64,000 bases of DNA, from positions 1,760,001 to 1,824,000 of the forward strand of contig CALYLW010000012.1 of NCBI GenBank assembly GCA_944989445.1, read 5' to 3'. Below are positions 21,105-34,652 of this stretch, in pieces. How positions within the stretch are numbered: the stretch's first letter is position 1; each line of letters begins with the position of its first letter. Below the pieces are notes generated by a model. It saw only the letters and a list, made by a program, of their open reading frames with translations, searched no databases and was not told the origin of the DNA. The position numbers were made by a program, and so were the translations under genes. Source of the DNA: Ampullaceana balthica (taxonomy: Eukaryota > Mollusca > Gastropoda > Lymnaeidae).

Positions 21105-22631
21105 CGCCCCGTAGAGATCGCAGTTAGTCTCTGGCCAAAAGATACATTACTGAGGGTAAGAGCATCAGTGACTGTGTGCAATTTAGCCCAATGTTTCCAT
21201 GGTGCTCTTTGTTTTGATGATGTTCTTTTATTTTTATTATTTTTAATATATATATTTTTTATTATTTGGGGGGGGGGTTTGAGGGAGAGGGGTATTTTTT
21301 TACTTAAAAATTTATTATTAGTATTATTTCATAATAATAATAATATTAATTATTATTATTATTATTATTATTAATTCCTTTTTTAAAATAGTTTTTCATT
21401 GATGGTTTGGTCACATGAAATAGATGGCTAAAAAAAGCGTTTAATTTATCATCTAAAAAGGCGGAGTTGGTATAGCGGGAATGTACCCATGGAGAGACCC
21501 ACCTCTATCGTCTGTCATTAAGACGACTGAGTCTAGGCAAAACAAGACCCGCAGAGCCATCCCTCTGATTTATTTTCTTGTAAATGTGGATCATCGAATT
21601 CCATAATCCTTTTGTCTCGTCTCGTTCAAGTTATTGGGGGGGGGGCACTTCTATCCAGGTGTCACCTGTGTTGCCGTGAACGCAATATATTTAAACGTAA
21701 GACTTCCGGTGGTGCGTTCAAAGATTTTCTTGTTCTTTACCGTTATCCGAATAATTTCAAAACTCCCAGGCGAACGTACACCTTCAACTCTACGCATCCT
21801 GCGTTCACCGAGTCAGTTTCACCCCAAAAAAATGTTAAGGCAGGGTCCTTCAATTTTTTTTATTCTTTACTGATTGTATTTACCGGAAATAATATACAGA
21901 ATGCCTTCATCGGCGCCATAGATGACAAATTTAATTGCCATGTAAACCTAGTATCGATCCCGTCGGCGTGCGCATCTCAGGGAACTCTTCAGCCATTAAG
22001 CTTTCGACATCCTCCTCCATACACACGATACTTGCAACCAGACACCAGTATTTGGCCTCCTATCTGAAATCGGAAAAAGGGAGGGGGTGAGTGGGATGGG
22101 TATTCTTTCAAAGGGGTGCTCCTGAGTTTTGTCAAGTTCCTCTTCATACGCTTCATAATCGCTTCATTACAGACCCTAGACGTGTCGGCTCGCTATGTTT
22201 TCACTCCGAGCCCAACGTCAGTACAATTAGCGTGGCTCTAATTATAGATCAGATCATAGCATACGGCGATTTTTTTTTATGCTGCTTGATTTCGGGGCGG
22301 GGTTGAGGGGTCAGAATTCCGGAGGGAGGAGTCGCTCCGCTTCTTTGATACTTTGGGAGGTGTTCAAATTATTATTTCTGGTACTGTAGTTTAAAAAATG
22401 TGATACTTTGGTGGAAGGATGCTAAGTCAAAGTCATAATTGGTCGCGCGTTGTCTGACTGAAGTCCCGCGGTACATGAGCTTTAAGAGTTGCGACCTAAC
22501 GCGTACGTTGGGACGGGGAAATCGTCCAGTTGGTGACACGAGCTCATGTGCCCTAAATGTCGCGGAAAAGACATCTGCAGTGAGTAGACGAGTTTTAAGA
22601 CATGCAGCCTGCCTCTAATGAACCCGTGGCC
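21105..22631. other. Non-coding stretch with poly-G and ATT microsatellite
   Basis: G-runs lie at 21269-21277 and 21637-21645, and an AT/ATT-repeat tract at about 21329-21372. The plus-strand frame 21612-22067 (151 codons) starts beside the poly-G run and shows no recognisable domain. Other frames overlap it. The patch at 22430-22600 is CpG-rich without a supported product. Confidence 0.4.
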
Positions 22632-22792
22632 CAGAGGCGTAACAACGACTTGGCATCGGGGCAGTTGCCAAGGGCGCCGACGGCTAATCCTTCAATAATC
22701 AATTTGTTCTATATAATTTAGTATTTTCCCTATTTCTCAAGGGCGCCAAAAATGAATTAGCCAAGGGCTCGGAAAACCCAGATACGCTTTTG
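22632..22792. mobile_element. hAT-like miniature element with 8-bp target duplication
   Basis: The 161-bp element starts CAGAGGCGTAAC and ends GATACGCTTTTG (reverse complement CAAAAGCGTATC), imperfect inverted ends matching at 9 of 12 positions. It is flanked by identical 8-bp copies of CCGTGGCC (22624-22631 and 22793-22800). An 8-bp duplication and CA...TG ends are typical of hAT transposons. Two internal AAGGGCGCC motifs are present (about 22669 and 22739). Non-autonomous. Confidence 0.8.
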
Positions 22793-22800
22793 CCGTGGCC

Positions 22801-25800
22801 TGTTCATCTGAAGCGTTCTCTAAGAGTCCTCTGAAGCGCTTCCCCGCACATCCTCCTCCTCTCCCGTTCTGTATGTCTCAAAGCTATTGATACTTTAATA
22901 TTAGTATATCCAACATCCGCCTCTACCCCAGTTTCTATCAAGAAAGCTTTGTCATTTAATGATTCAGTGGCAAAATGTATGAATAGAGGTTCCGGGTATT
23001 CGGTTGGACATCAAATATCAGGAGAATTTGTTTAATGTTACATCAACAGTTTTTTGTTAACTCTACGTTAATTAGAGTCAGCTCTGCGGACTGGGCCGAG
23101 AAAGAAAAACTTGTTAAAATTTATAAGAAAATTAAAATAAAACACATTTGCTTTATAAAAAAATAACATTACGTAATGAGATAAGAAGTTTTCATTTCTG
23201 AGAAACGACGAACCCTTTTCACCGGAAAATTCGTGGGCACATACGATTCTGTATTGAGTTTTTATTTAATATATCTGTCGAGGTGGTTATAACAAGAGAG
23301 TCAAAGGGCGCTCCACTCCCTTTGCGATGAGCCGTCATTAATTATGTATGCACGCTGCCTCACTCAATTATCAGTACACGGCCGTACCTGTTTGAGTTAT
23401 CGATTTGTGCACGGTGTGCCGCGTGTGTGGATGTGTGCAGTGTGTGTGTCTAGATGTGTGTGTGTGCACGTGTGCGTGTTGATGCGTGTAAGTGTGTGTG
23501 TCTGAGCTCAGCGTTATGATATCTCAACAAAGCTCTGGAGACGGTCTGATGGCAACAAGGGATTGGGGAGGGGGTCTAGTGAGAGAGGGGAGCGTGATTG
23601 GGGCATGTGTGTCGCCACTGTGCATGATGGGTCAACCGTGACGATAATGGCTGATCAGTTTCATCTCCTTGGATTGTGCTCGGTTCAAAATTTGCTATTC
23701 GAAAACCACGTTAATCTCATAAACTGAAATAAAAAAAAGGCTTTATTTAAAAAAAAATTTAAAATATTAAAAAAGCGATAAAGTGATAAAGTGACTAACC
23801 TCAAAATTTTTTAAGACAATTTAATAGAACTATGATTCATTAAACATTTTTTTTTAATTCTCGAACAGTAATAGTATAATATTTAAAGATGTTATCAAAA
23901 AAAAATATGACGGTTCTCATTTTTAATACGAGCTTAAAAAATATTGTCTAGACCATTTTAGATGTTTTTGTTAAGTCTTCAATAACAGTAGAACAATACG
24001 GTATAAGAGTTGTTTTAAATAATTGCGGATCTAAAAAGTTTTGGGGATGAAATTCATTTAGGAAAGAGCCGTGGTTTACTCCAGGGAGCATATTCAATGA
24101 GGAGCGACCTCTCTTTATTGTAGCAGGTACTGTCGACCAAATACGAGTTATGTGTCCTGGAAGCGGGTCGACGTCTAGGATTGACATCTCAGAAAGCGCA
24201 TCTGGTTTGTTCGTCCCAAGAAATAGCCATTAGCAGAGATGGAAACAAAAGCTTTATCGTCACGTAAGTCATACCAATACGAAACTATAGCATGTTATTT
24301 AGAGGTGCAGATGTCAGGGGATATTTGTTTCCACTGTGTGACTCGTTACAGACAGTCCAACGAAAAAAAATTCATTTATAGATAATTTTTAAAAAGTTCA
24401 TAATTTGAAAGGATCACGTTTAACCGTTGATATAAAAGCCACAATCTTATTCAACAGAATAATACAAATTTGTTAGCACAAATGTTTATCTTAAAAAAAA
24501 ATTGATGTATATTCTGACGAATATTTCTAACAAAACTAAAACCGCGAATGTAATAAAAGAAATGTTTTCTTCTGTTAGATACGAATGCTTAAAGTTGAAG
24601 GTATCAATTTTAAATTTTTGCCGGACAATAAATTTTGAAAGAATGACTCCATAGTCATTTCCCAAAAACTTGTTTAATTTTTTTTAAATATATATATTCT
24701 TACTGTTTGCTCTTTTTCTTTTTAATGAAAAACAAAAATTGCACTACAATTTTTAGTTGTTGTTCCCCCCCCCCGTTTTTTCTCTTTACTTACAAGACAA
24801 GTAGTCTAATAACAAATGAAATCACGCTAAATGTTTTGCAACACTTAAATAGCCACTAGCCACTAGCCCTAATGTTTTATTTATTTTTACAAAAATACAT
24901 AAAATTCATTGCTGTCTGACTTCACTTGTATTGTTTTATTTTCATACGCTACTTTTTTTTTAAAGAAAGTATTTAAAACATGAATCAAACTTTTTTGACA
25001 ATTGACAACTTGTCCTGGTTCTAGTTAAGCCATAAGTATAAGCACGGCTTTTATTTGTTTATTTTTTCCTCACCAACATTTGTTGGCGATTAATGTCTGG
25101 TAGACAGATTGTTCGGACCCGCGTATGTTACGAGTTTATCAAACGTCCCATCGTTTATTCCATTACCCGCACGGCGCTTGAACAAAACCTCCAGAGTCTC
25201 ACTTTAGTTGAGCCACAAACACACAAACGCGTTGTCATCCTGAATGTTGATATAGTTAGTAGTTGATTTATTTTACTTTTTTGTAATATGTATTTTTTAA
25301 TTAATTTTTTTTTGTGCTGCGGTTTTTAAAATAATACAGTTAGAATCGTAATGGAATATATTATTATGAAAAATTATTCTCTCGTTAATTTAAGTCTCGT
25401 GGGTGCTCATTATTCGTATGTATCTTTTCATGTTTAACTCATCCCCCCCCCACACACACAGACACTAATAATCTTGGCCATAATATTTAACATTTTGGAA
25501 TCTCCTCATACATAAAGCGGAACGACAGATGCACATCATTGAGGCATCAATTAAACGAATTTATGTATATACAACTTCTTTGATTTGTTTTGTCCTCGTT
25601 TCTTCACAAAGGTTTGGAAAATAAAATTTCTTTCCTAATTAATATGACACCTTGGTTTCTTCAGTTTAAATATATATTTATAAGAAGTTGAAAGAAATTA
25701 GCCTATAGCAGTAATATATGTATGTGTTGATATAAATATCCTTAGTATCGTCAACCTTACGACTAGAATCTGAAATCATAAATCTGGACAGGGGTAATCT

Positions 25801-26184
25801 AATATAATTATTTAACACTTTATAAATAATATAAAGGTCATATAATATAATATATAAGCCCAGGTCACTCATTCTCTAACGCTAAGGGACATAATCAGCA
25901 TATTTTTTTAAAATTGAAAATATAGACGTACAGTAAAACATAATCATTTTGGTTTCGAGATTTAACAGACCATGTGGTGTTTCTCGCCGTAAAATATTAT
26001 CTGACGTCATTGTTTGAGCTTATATTTCAATTTTGGAAAAGGGATATATAGAGAAATTTTAAGAACATAAAACATTCGAATGAACTTAAATTTAGTTATT
26101 CATTCTTTTTATTGAACTCATTCACATCCCAATTTTTGGTTGTCGGACACACTGATTCGGACGCATGCAATAACATTCACTTAA

Positions 26185-26185
<1 letters not shown>
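22801..26185. other. Mostly AT-rich non-coding stretch
   Basis: Contains a TG-rich tract at about 23415-23500, C-runs at 24767-24775 and 25443-25450 (the latter followed by CACACA), and many A/T runs. The minus frame 23948-24187 (79 codons, includes DVDPLPGHITRIWSTVPATIKRG) has more balanced composition than most, but I could not assign it or bound it by convincing splice sites. Confidence 0.4.

Positions 26186-26259
<74 letters not shown>
26186..26259. repeat. (TA)n microsatellite
   Basis: About 37 uninterrupted TA dinucleotides. Confidence 0.97.
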
Positions 26260-26263
<4 letters not shown>

Positions 26264-27100
26264 TTTTTTTTAATTTCAATAAATAATTTTGGTAAGCCCT
26301 TGAACCAATCAAACGTTTGAAATATACATTGTTGAAATTTAACGTTTTTCTAGCATATCGCCATTTCGAGGCTCAAACTGATATCATGTTACTGAGTTAA
26401 GTTTATCAGTTTAGAGAGTGCAAGTTAAAAAAATTTTAAAGTAATGTATTAAAAATCTTGAATTTAAGAATTATCAAAATATACTCTTGTCGAGATGCAG
26501 ATTTATTAACTGTTTATATTCCATTGCACCGTTGATAAAAATATGTCAATGAAAACTAATGTTGTGTTGCAATATAATGTTCTTGTCCATATTACGTGCT
26601 ATTCCAAAATTTAGATATTTTAACTCATAGTTGAGCATTTACTCATTAAGTATTAGACGACCAAATACTCATAAATTGAACAGCTCATTTTGCTAACATA
26701 ACCTCGGGCCATTGGTAGCTTAAGGTGTGTCAGAATGTTTCTACAATTACTCAGAAGTATACTGCTATTCACGGATTTGAATCTACCAGAACCAAACGTT
26801 GATCCTGCAGTATTAAATTAATTATTCGGCTAATAGAAAACTCTCGTAAAATTGATTGACAAGCAGGTGCGTAACCAGACAAAGAACAAAGAATATCGGA
26901 GTAAACAGTCATAAGATGTTCTACGTTTGTTGTAATGATTTTGTGGAACTTAACCGTTCCAGATGTGAAGACTTATTTATTGCATGGTAAACTTAACACG
27001 TAGCAAATAAGAATAAAATAATTAAATAGACATTTGGACATTTGTCCCTTTTAGGTGTTTATTTTCATCAGAGTATTTTCTCGTGCTTTGAAATGGGGAA
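26260..27100. other. AT-rich non-coding stretch
   Basis: Nothing recognisable. Confidence 0.5.
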
Positions 27101-27425
27101 GTGTTCATGGGATAGAGAGACAGGTTTTAGGAAGATAATTCTTATACTAAAAGAGGGTTCATTGCACAAAGTGTTCATTGGATAGAGAGACAGATTTTAG
27201 GAAGATAAGTCGTGTATTAAAAGAGGGTTCATTGCGCTAGGTTATAGAAGGGAATCATTGTACAAGGACAAGATTTGGAATGGGATCCTTGTACAAAGAC
27301 AGGTTTGGGAAGGGTTCGTCGTATAAGGACAACGTTTTGGAATAGGTTCATTGTACAAAGACAGATTTTTGAATGGAATCATTGTATAACGACAGGTTCT
27401 ATCTAGGGAAGAATCCCATTAAAAA
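27101..27425. repeat. Compound degenerate tandem repeat
   Basis: Two approximately 70-bp units (27101-27172 and 27173-27240) share GATAGAGAGACAG, TTTTAGGAAGATAA and AAAAGAGGGTTCATTGC. They are followed by about four shorter units with an ATTGTACAAGGACA-like core spaced 35-45 bp apart. Confidence 0.75.
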
Positions 27426-27785
27426 AAGGAGATGCTAACTATGTATGTAATGTTAAAAATAATTACACATAATTTTTAAAAAAAACACGGCAGTTGGTTT
27501 AAGTTACCCTTAATATTGACAGCCAACCCGAAAGTTGGTGTAGGTATGTGGTGGGGTACAGAAGATCGTCGTAGAGACCAATGCAGCGGTAGCGCCTTTC
27601 CCGGCTTTTGAAAGAAGAGACGGCGTAAAAATTGCAAGCTAGCGTTTAATATCATAGTAAATTATGCGAAATCTAGCTATATCACGAAGGACTATATAGA
27701 AAGTCTATGCATCTACAAACGGATTTTTATATATAACCATATTGCCTATTACCGACGAGATATATACAGTAACACTGTCAACGCC
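27426..27785. other. Non-coding stretch
   Basis: No supported feature. Confidence 0.4.
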
Positions 27786-27866
27786 ATTAGACTCTCCCCT
27801 CCCCCGCAAAGCACCACTCAAAGGCTTTAGTATAATGAAGCATCAGACGACAGAGGAGAGTCTAAT
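27786..27866. repeat. Inverted repeat (hairpin-capable)
   Basis: The left arm ATTAGACTCTCCCCTC (27786-27801) and the right arm GAGGAGAGTCTAAT (27853-27866) are complementary apart from a small bulge, with a loop of about 51 nt. No known element or RNA was recognised. Confidence 0.6.
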
Positions 27867-29735
27867 CGTATTCGTATGGCTGACGATGTCTCAACAGTGT
27901 TGATCATACATAACATTGACAATATTACTGACATTGAAAAAATGGTTCTTCTATTGAATGTTTGGCACTGGCCAACATTACTGTCAGACGAATGAGGACT
28001 GGCTTTTCTAATATACCACGAGTATTACGACAACCCCTAATCTGCACCACTCCCCCCCTCCCCCCAAATGGGAACTCTACATTTGTTTATGGAAATGGAT
28101 TTCCATATTGCGATTGTGGGAATATTGTGTAAATAATGATGTTTTCATTGCTATAAGATGGCTTTTTTTTTAAGATTCATGTTCTTTTGATGGTTCTTTT
28201 GATTTCATGTTTTACGTCCGTCATAGAATTTAAACAGTGTTGAAAGCGGTCATTTGTCATAGAGTGCACTTTTCATATTTTTTTTAGAAAAACCTTACAA
28301 AACTGTTCTTATGACCCGTACCAAAATAAATTCGAGTAAAGTTGTTATTTTTATTTTATCCTATGACTATAAATACTCTCACCGCGTATAAGTTTTAGCC
28401 TAAAGAATTCGCGAGGATGACGCATCCAATTTAAAATCAAATCCGTTAGAGGGTAGTAGTATGGGAGAGTTAGAACAAATGTAGTTCGTGTCATAGAAAA
28501 TTTGGACTCCTCACTTAATTAATGCAAACATAACGCTATTCCGCCCAATGTTCACTTCACGACCAATCACATGTTTCTATACAAATAAATGATTTTGTTT
28601 TCCCACTTTATTTCGTGTTTTCAAGAATTTAAGTTATTATTGCTTTTAACTTAAATCGACGCTAAGAAAGCTGCTAAACTATAATCTATTTAAATGTAAA
28701 TATTTTAGTGTTGTTTTTAATTCCACAATTTTTACCTTTATAAAATTTGTTACAGTTTGTTTTGTTTTCTGAATAAAAATCCAGTTTTTTAAGTTACATT
28801 AATTTCTTGAGATCTGTGTATAGAGAGACTTTGAGTATAATGCCTCCCGGAATCTTATTTAATTAAAAAATAATAGACTGTATAGACTCAAACATTATTG
28901 TCGCTAACCACACAACTATTCATGCACAACTTCCATTGTCATTGAACTTATTTCATTGGCCTGAGATATTTATGTAATATTCTTATATTATTAAATTGTA
29001 TCGCGAATATTAAAAAAAAATTTAATTTTCTGGAGGGGCACTATTTTTTATTCTCACTCCTTTGATTATAAATTTTAATGTGACTTGGCTGAATTCCAGG
29101 CACATCTGTAATTTATAAGTTTGATGTCATGCATAACAATAAATTTAATACATAATTTCAACTCAGATTTGAAACCTGAAAATTAAAGATTAAAATAAAT
29201 ACTTAATTACATTTCTGTGATATATATATTTTTTTTTCGTGGTAAATTTCAAAATGATGTATTTACGACAATTAAATATATTTGAGATATAAACTAAAAT
29301 GAATTTTGGCTTGTGTTGTAGGTCAAATTATTATTATTTTTTAAATTATTATTTTAATATTTATGTAAATATCGTCCACCTGTTAATTATTTTATTTTCT
29401 ACGTTACTTTACTATTTTATTCTATTGCTAAGGGAATAAAGGATGGGTCTACGTATAAAGAAATTTCAAAAATATCTAAAGTGTTTGTCCATTTTTACGA
29501 GAGATGCGCAGATCATTCAGATACTGACTACAAAAATAAAAATGTTTAAATAAGAGAAAAGTTTTTATCGAGACTCCAAAGATTGCTGTGGAGCAATGGT
29601 GTTCTTCACTCGTTGGCGGGTTGGGATTTTAAGAACTAAATATTCTATTTAGAAACAAGGCAACTGAAAATAACACCTGGTAAATGCATATACACATTCA
29701 CACTCACATTAATTGACGTTCCTATTTTCTGTTTA
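27867..29735. other. AT-rich non-coding stretch
   Basis: A C-rich patch with C-runs lies near 28050-28070. No gene is supported. Confidence 0.5.
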
Positions 29736-29739
29736 CAGG

Positions 29740-29847
29740 ATCCGCCTCTGGCTATAAAGCTTATTCAATATCGATGGAAGAATAGTGGAATATTCTGCAA
29801 TACTGTAGCAATTACAACTATAGTCAACTATTTAACATCCAAATGAC
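29740..29847 (+). CDS. Weak candidate terminal exon
   Basis: A good acceptor (TATTTTCTGTTTACAG, ending 29739) is followed by about 35 open codons in phase 0 (DPPLAIKLIQYRWKNSG...) and a TGA. No polyadenylation signal or partner exon was found, and the end overlaps a tandem duplication, so this may be chance. Confidence 0.15.
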
Positions 29848-29935
29848 GAGGCCAAGAAGATAAGAGCACTATTGAATATTTAATATCTAAATGACGAGGC
29901 CAAGAAGATAAGAGTACTATTACTATTGAATATTT
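29836..29935. repeat. ~48-bp tandem duplication
   Basis: Two copies of a block containing AAATGACGAGGCCAAGAAG, then ATAAGAG and ACTATTGAATATTT. The second copy has an extra TACTAT. Confidence 0.85.
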
Positions 29936-31859
29936 ACCATCCCTATTGTCAATCAAGCTAACCCTCTATGTAAATAGTAAATAGAAATTTAAAAGTGTCA
30001 CTGGAAATCTTCATTCTGTTTTATCAGAGAACATACAATAGTTGTGGGTCATTGTCAGGGTGTTGAATTGTCAAACACCATTGACCCTTTTAACCCTGTA
30101 TAGTACTGTGTATTAGCATAAACACCCTCTGTGTCCATAGAGAGACCATGGCAGGCCACGCGTTACTGGTCATTAATTTTAAAAGATATACGGGTACTAT
30201 TGCTAGTTAGCTTATAGCTTTTCTGTGTTTTATTATTTGATCATAGTATAATGAAGTCAAAATTCTTTTTTTATTTTAAAAATTAAAATGAGTTATTTAA
30301 CAATTGGAGTAATTAGAGGTAACGCAAATAGGCATAGTATGTTTCTATTGTTATGACAGTTATGACAAAAATAATCCGATTCGGAATTTGAATGTCAACA
30401 GATTTTATAGAAAATTATGAAAACGATATTGTTATGATAATCATAATCCATTGAAATAAAAAAATTTTATTTATGAAATAGAAATTTTATTTTTAAGTAT
30501 TATTTGATTATAATTGTATTTTAAATTTTCTTTAGGTATGAGGATAAGTTAAATAATTGATTCAAACATCAGACAGGGTAACTGACATCATTTTAAATAA
30601 TTTTGTATTCAGTGAAGTTTAATTTAAATTAAATGAACAGTTTTGTGGTCTACACAAAGTCACATCAGTTACAGTCAACTCACAGATCAGGGCTTTAAAT
30701 ATTGTTAGAATTAGAGGCTTTATATTGTATGAAAAATGAGAAAGTTTGTTTTCCTATTTATCTTTGTTCGTCTCTCTTATAATTACTTGACTTATAACTT
30801 TGTTTCCTGTCATGAAATTTCTAGCAAGTGTCACACATTGTATTATGGCTGGATTATCGGTTAGAATAAAAGTTATCATCCAATTTCTTATTTTATATTG
30901 AACTCTCCAGAATCTCATTTGTAGAGTGAAACATGTTTGAAATTTAAGATAAGAGAATTCAATTATTTCTCAATTTCAATTTTTTTTCTTATATTCGTGT
31001 TTAAAAAAAAACTATTTTAAATATTAATATGACCATAATAAGGATACTAACAAAATAGAGAATAACATTATTTCAGATTTATTTACCGCATATTTATTTC
31101 ATGCAATCTGTAGAAATTATTAAAATTACAACTCCGAACTGAAGAAGATAGATATATTATTATTATATATTTAAGTGGTAAATTACACTTTTTGTTCCTA
31201 AAAACACACATGGAATCATTCAAAATTACTTGACGTAAATATCGATATTTCCAGCGTATGCTGAAAGCGTGTGTTGAAGGGCCTATATTTTAATCCATAG
31301 ATCATGTGTTGCCATTGCTCGATGTCACGCATCGAAACACGGCGAGGGGTGTGTAGTGCGTCAACGGAGGTGTGTTGGAGGTGGATCAGAAATAACTTTA
31401 GTTTAGTTGATGATGCCTTAGCGGCTCACATTTTCATATGTTTGAAAATTGAATGTGTCAAGTCTTTAAAAAAAAATTATGTCAAAATAAAATACTGATA
31501 GAAATATATTAATAATTACTGAAAAAAAAATATATATGGTTGAGTTTAGAGGGATCAATCGGGTATTTTAAATTTTAATCCTATCAAATTAATTATTTAT
31601 TTGTTTTAGCTGCCTTGAAACTTAATTGACATTATCATTTGTCACACAATCAGAAGAAAAATTGATATCAGTTTAACATCGAACTAATCCATATGTAATG
31701 CTATATAATATATAACTATACAAACTTTTTTGAAAGAAACACTTATGAAGAACAACACTTATCTTTATGACACACAATCCGCTATCCACACTTTGAGGGG
31801 AGAAAGGGGATGAAATGGAGTTTAGACTTACAGCTATTCTGATAAAATGTAATTTACCT
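29936..31859. other. AT-rich non-coding stretch
   Basis: A somewhat CpG-richer patch at 31300-31400 contains a short plus-strand frame (31304-31498) without recognisable content. Nothing else is supported. Confidence 0.45.
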
Positions 31860-32042
31860 GTAGCAGAGTCACCAGAATCGTATAAATATCCGGTCGTCGC
31901 CTTGGGAAATGTCCACAATAAAATCAATCGTTGGAACACCGAGCAAGGGTCTAAATCCTCTCTTTGTATCAGCCACTGGGTCAGACACGAATCTCTATTC
32001 CCGACATTCGGAATCGATGAATCTAATCTACGTTGGAATATT
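31859..32042 (-). CDS. Weak candidate exon (donor only)
   Basis: On the minus strand an open frame of about 60 codons (includes QWLIQREDLDPCSVFQ and TTGYLYDSGDSAT) ends at CTACAG followed by GTAAAT, a plausible donor. I found no convincing acceptor at the other end, and the plus strand is also open (31815-32087). Unassigned. Confidence 0.15.
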
Positions 32043-32569
32043 TTTTTATTTTTTAAAGCTAAACATAGCTCATCATGGATAATTTAAATCCCCGAATAAT
32101 CAGCCTACAAAATTGCTTCACAATTCTTCAATCTTATCTTTTCCACTCAAAGTGAACTTTGTAAAACATGTTGGATATTATTATATCTATCACAAGCACT
32201 TACACCGTGTACACATCATCAGAAACGTTTGCCTCACAGGCTCAGTGTCAATAAGAGTTCAGCTGTCTTTCTGTGTCTTCATGTGTCTTCGTGTGTCCCC
32301 AAGTGTGAAAAAGACACAACAACCGTGACACTGCTAATTGTCACAGATGCAATTGCTTGTAAAAATAAAACATTCCGCTAATCATTTTTCATCAGTTCCT
32401 TTCTTTTTTCTCAAATTTTTTTTAAAAATGTTGTCTTGTCGATGCCGAGTTTTCCTTAAACATAAAATAAATATTCACCACACTTTCTTAGACACCGAAT
32501 GAAATTGTGCAGAATAATAATTTTTTTCTTAAAACCGACAAAGTCCGTCACCCCGAATCTATCCCAACG
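32043..32569. other. AT-rich non-coding stretch
   Basis: Nothing recognisable. Confidence 0.45.
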
Positions 32570-33400
32570 CCAGCTAGTATGTAGAAACAGTAATCCTCCG
32601 GCTCTCAGTGTCCGCTGAGGTGCATTCTAGCATTCTGCAGGCTCAATCGCCCGTCCTGCGCTGCTCCAACCCTGTGTGAAATACTATTTAACATACGGCG
32701 CTCGCCCCACAAACCATATACCAGAGTCGGGCTGCCGAGAATGGTCCGTCGGGCAGTCACTGAAGCGACGCTGGATAGAATTACTCGCTCCAAGCTCCGA
32801 GAGAGAAAAGGGCATCTAGCTGGGCATAAGGGCCCCAAAACATTAGCTGGACGGTCCGAGTCACCTTTGCTGTAATAAAACACATGCTTGGTAACCCGGG
32901 GACCGGGGCGTGGCTCCGTCGTCAGAACGGACTGGTGAGAGAGGGAGAGGGGGGAAAAAAGAGGATGGAGTGGGTGGAGCGGATGTAGGAGCAGGGGGGG
33001 ATTGTAAAGCCCGGTCGGTTCCTTTAACCATTGCTTTGAAGGGGAGGGGGTAAGGGGGATGCAGAAAAGTGAGAAAATCCGGCAGCGACCATACACCAGA
33101 CGTGAGAACGAGTTATCGATAATCCGTCGAGTGAGGCCGCGCCCACTCCCAATCCCTCAACGTTTCCAGGCACCCCGTTCGCCGAGTGCCCGGCATCACG
33201 GCAGCGACGAAGCGATCAAACTGTGGGCTTATTCGAATAGAAGGCGGGGCGACAGAAAGGGCCCCCATTTCTTTTCTCTTTTTCCCGTCTTTCAATTTAC
33301 TCTTGTTCCCCACCATCGAATCATCTCAGTACGTGCAGCGGGCTCGCCAGCTCGGGGGTCGTAAAGCCAGCATCTAAGACTGAAGAGTTCTCAGCGTTGT
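32570..33400. other. GC-rich, CpG-containing island
   Basis: About 830 bp clearly less AT-rich than either flank, with several overlapping open frames on both strands (minus 32605-33096; plus 33059-33364). The predicted peptides are Pro/Arg/Ser-rich and frame-ambiguous, as GC-rich non-coding DNA often gives. Likely a regulatory region or untranslated exon rather than a protein; unassigned. Confidence 0.35.
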
Positions 33401-34569
33401 TATAGAGAGATTGTCTCTCGATCTCTAGCCTTAAGTCATCAACAAAATAGGTGGAATACTGATCCTAGTACCCTACAGGCTTCGTCTTATCAATAATTAA
33501 TAATATCATGATATATTTAGCCTATATGAATAATTTTTAATTACTTGAAAGAGTAAAAGAGATGAAATACCTTCAATCCCAGTGGCGCAACGTCAAATAA
33601 CGGGAAATATAGATGAGATCAGGACGCACGGATGAAGATTACTTCACAGCCGAGTTTCTTTGTATACAGTTGTAAAGAATCTCAAATTTTAATCAAACTT
33701 CTCTGGATTACACCGCAGATTTCATGCGCTGTCTCCAACAGCAACAACCGTGTCAGTGGCTGCACCCGTCCCCTGCGCACCGTGCTCTAACTCTAACTGT
33801 AACACCGAGTCTCAGCCGTGTCGTCATTGAAATCAAAGCTAGCATATCCCGACTTTGTCTATTATAGTACTTATAGAAATAGATATTCACACAAGGACAA
33901 AGATATCTGCGCGGCGTAATATTACTAACATCATAGCCATTGTGTTGTAGCCAGGTAGTTTCGCTGTTAAAATGGATGACAAAGACGTGATCTCATTGTT
34001 TTGGGCCCGATGTGTAAAGACGTACATCTGCCGTCATAGTCATTCCATTAATTTAGACTCATTTAACATATGAAGTCACATAGAGAACTTGGTCTTTTAT
34101 TTTGATAAAAAAAATGTATGTCCCATAACAGAAATGATTTCATTGTTTCTTTCGTAGGGCGATGTTCCCTTTAAGCTGCAAGGCCGCGCAGACATCTGAC
34201 CAACGCCGCACATCAGTTTAGATTTACCGTGCAGCAAATTTTGACATCTGTGTGCGTCGGATGTAAAATTATGCACCAAAAAATGGATGCCGCGCAACTT
34301 TGCACCCGCATTCTTTTTTTATTTTTCACACGGACCAACGAACATTGTATATATGTTAGAAGTACTAGAGAGAGGATCCATTGTTTTTACGAGGTCATTT
34401 TCATTTAGACTAAATCAAATAGATGACGTGGATCTAGTTGCTTGCGTCTAAATGTAGGTAAGGATAAAGATAATGGGACCCTTACAGTTTGAGATTAGTT
34501 TTAAAAATAGTTGAAAGATCATAGAGTCTGTTTATTTCTATGAGATCGAAAGACACGGCATCAGGCATC

Positions 34570-34572
<3 letters not shown>
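33401..34572. other. Non-coding stretch
   Basis: Mixed composition, with no supported gene or mobile element. Confidence 0.45.

Positions 34573-34651
<79 letters not shown>
34573..34651. repeat. (TA)n microsatellite
   Basis: Long TA tract with TATTATA phase changes near 34604 and 34646. Confidence 0.97.

Positions 34652-34652
<1 letters not shown>

Noticed and set aside
21612..22067. 151-codon plus-strand protein
   Set aside because: Starts beside a poly-G run, overlaps another open frame, and shows no domain or splice support.
23948..24187. 79-codon minus-strand exon
   Set aside because: Composition is balanced, but splice sites are unconvincing and nothing about the peptide is recognisable.
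32605..33096. 163-codon minus-strand protein
   Set aside because: Pro/Ser/Arg-rich translation of a GC-rich island with competing frames on the other strand.
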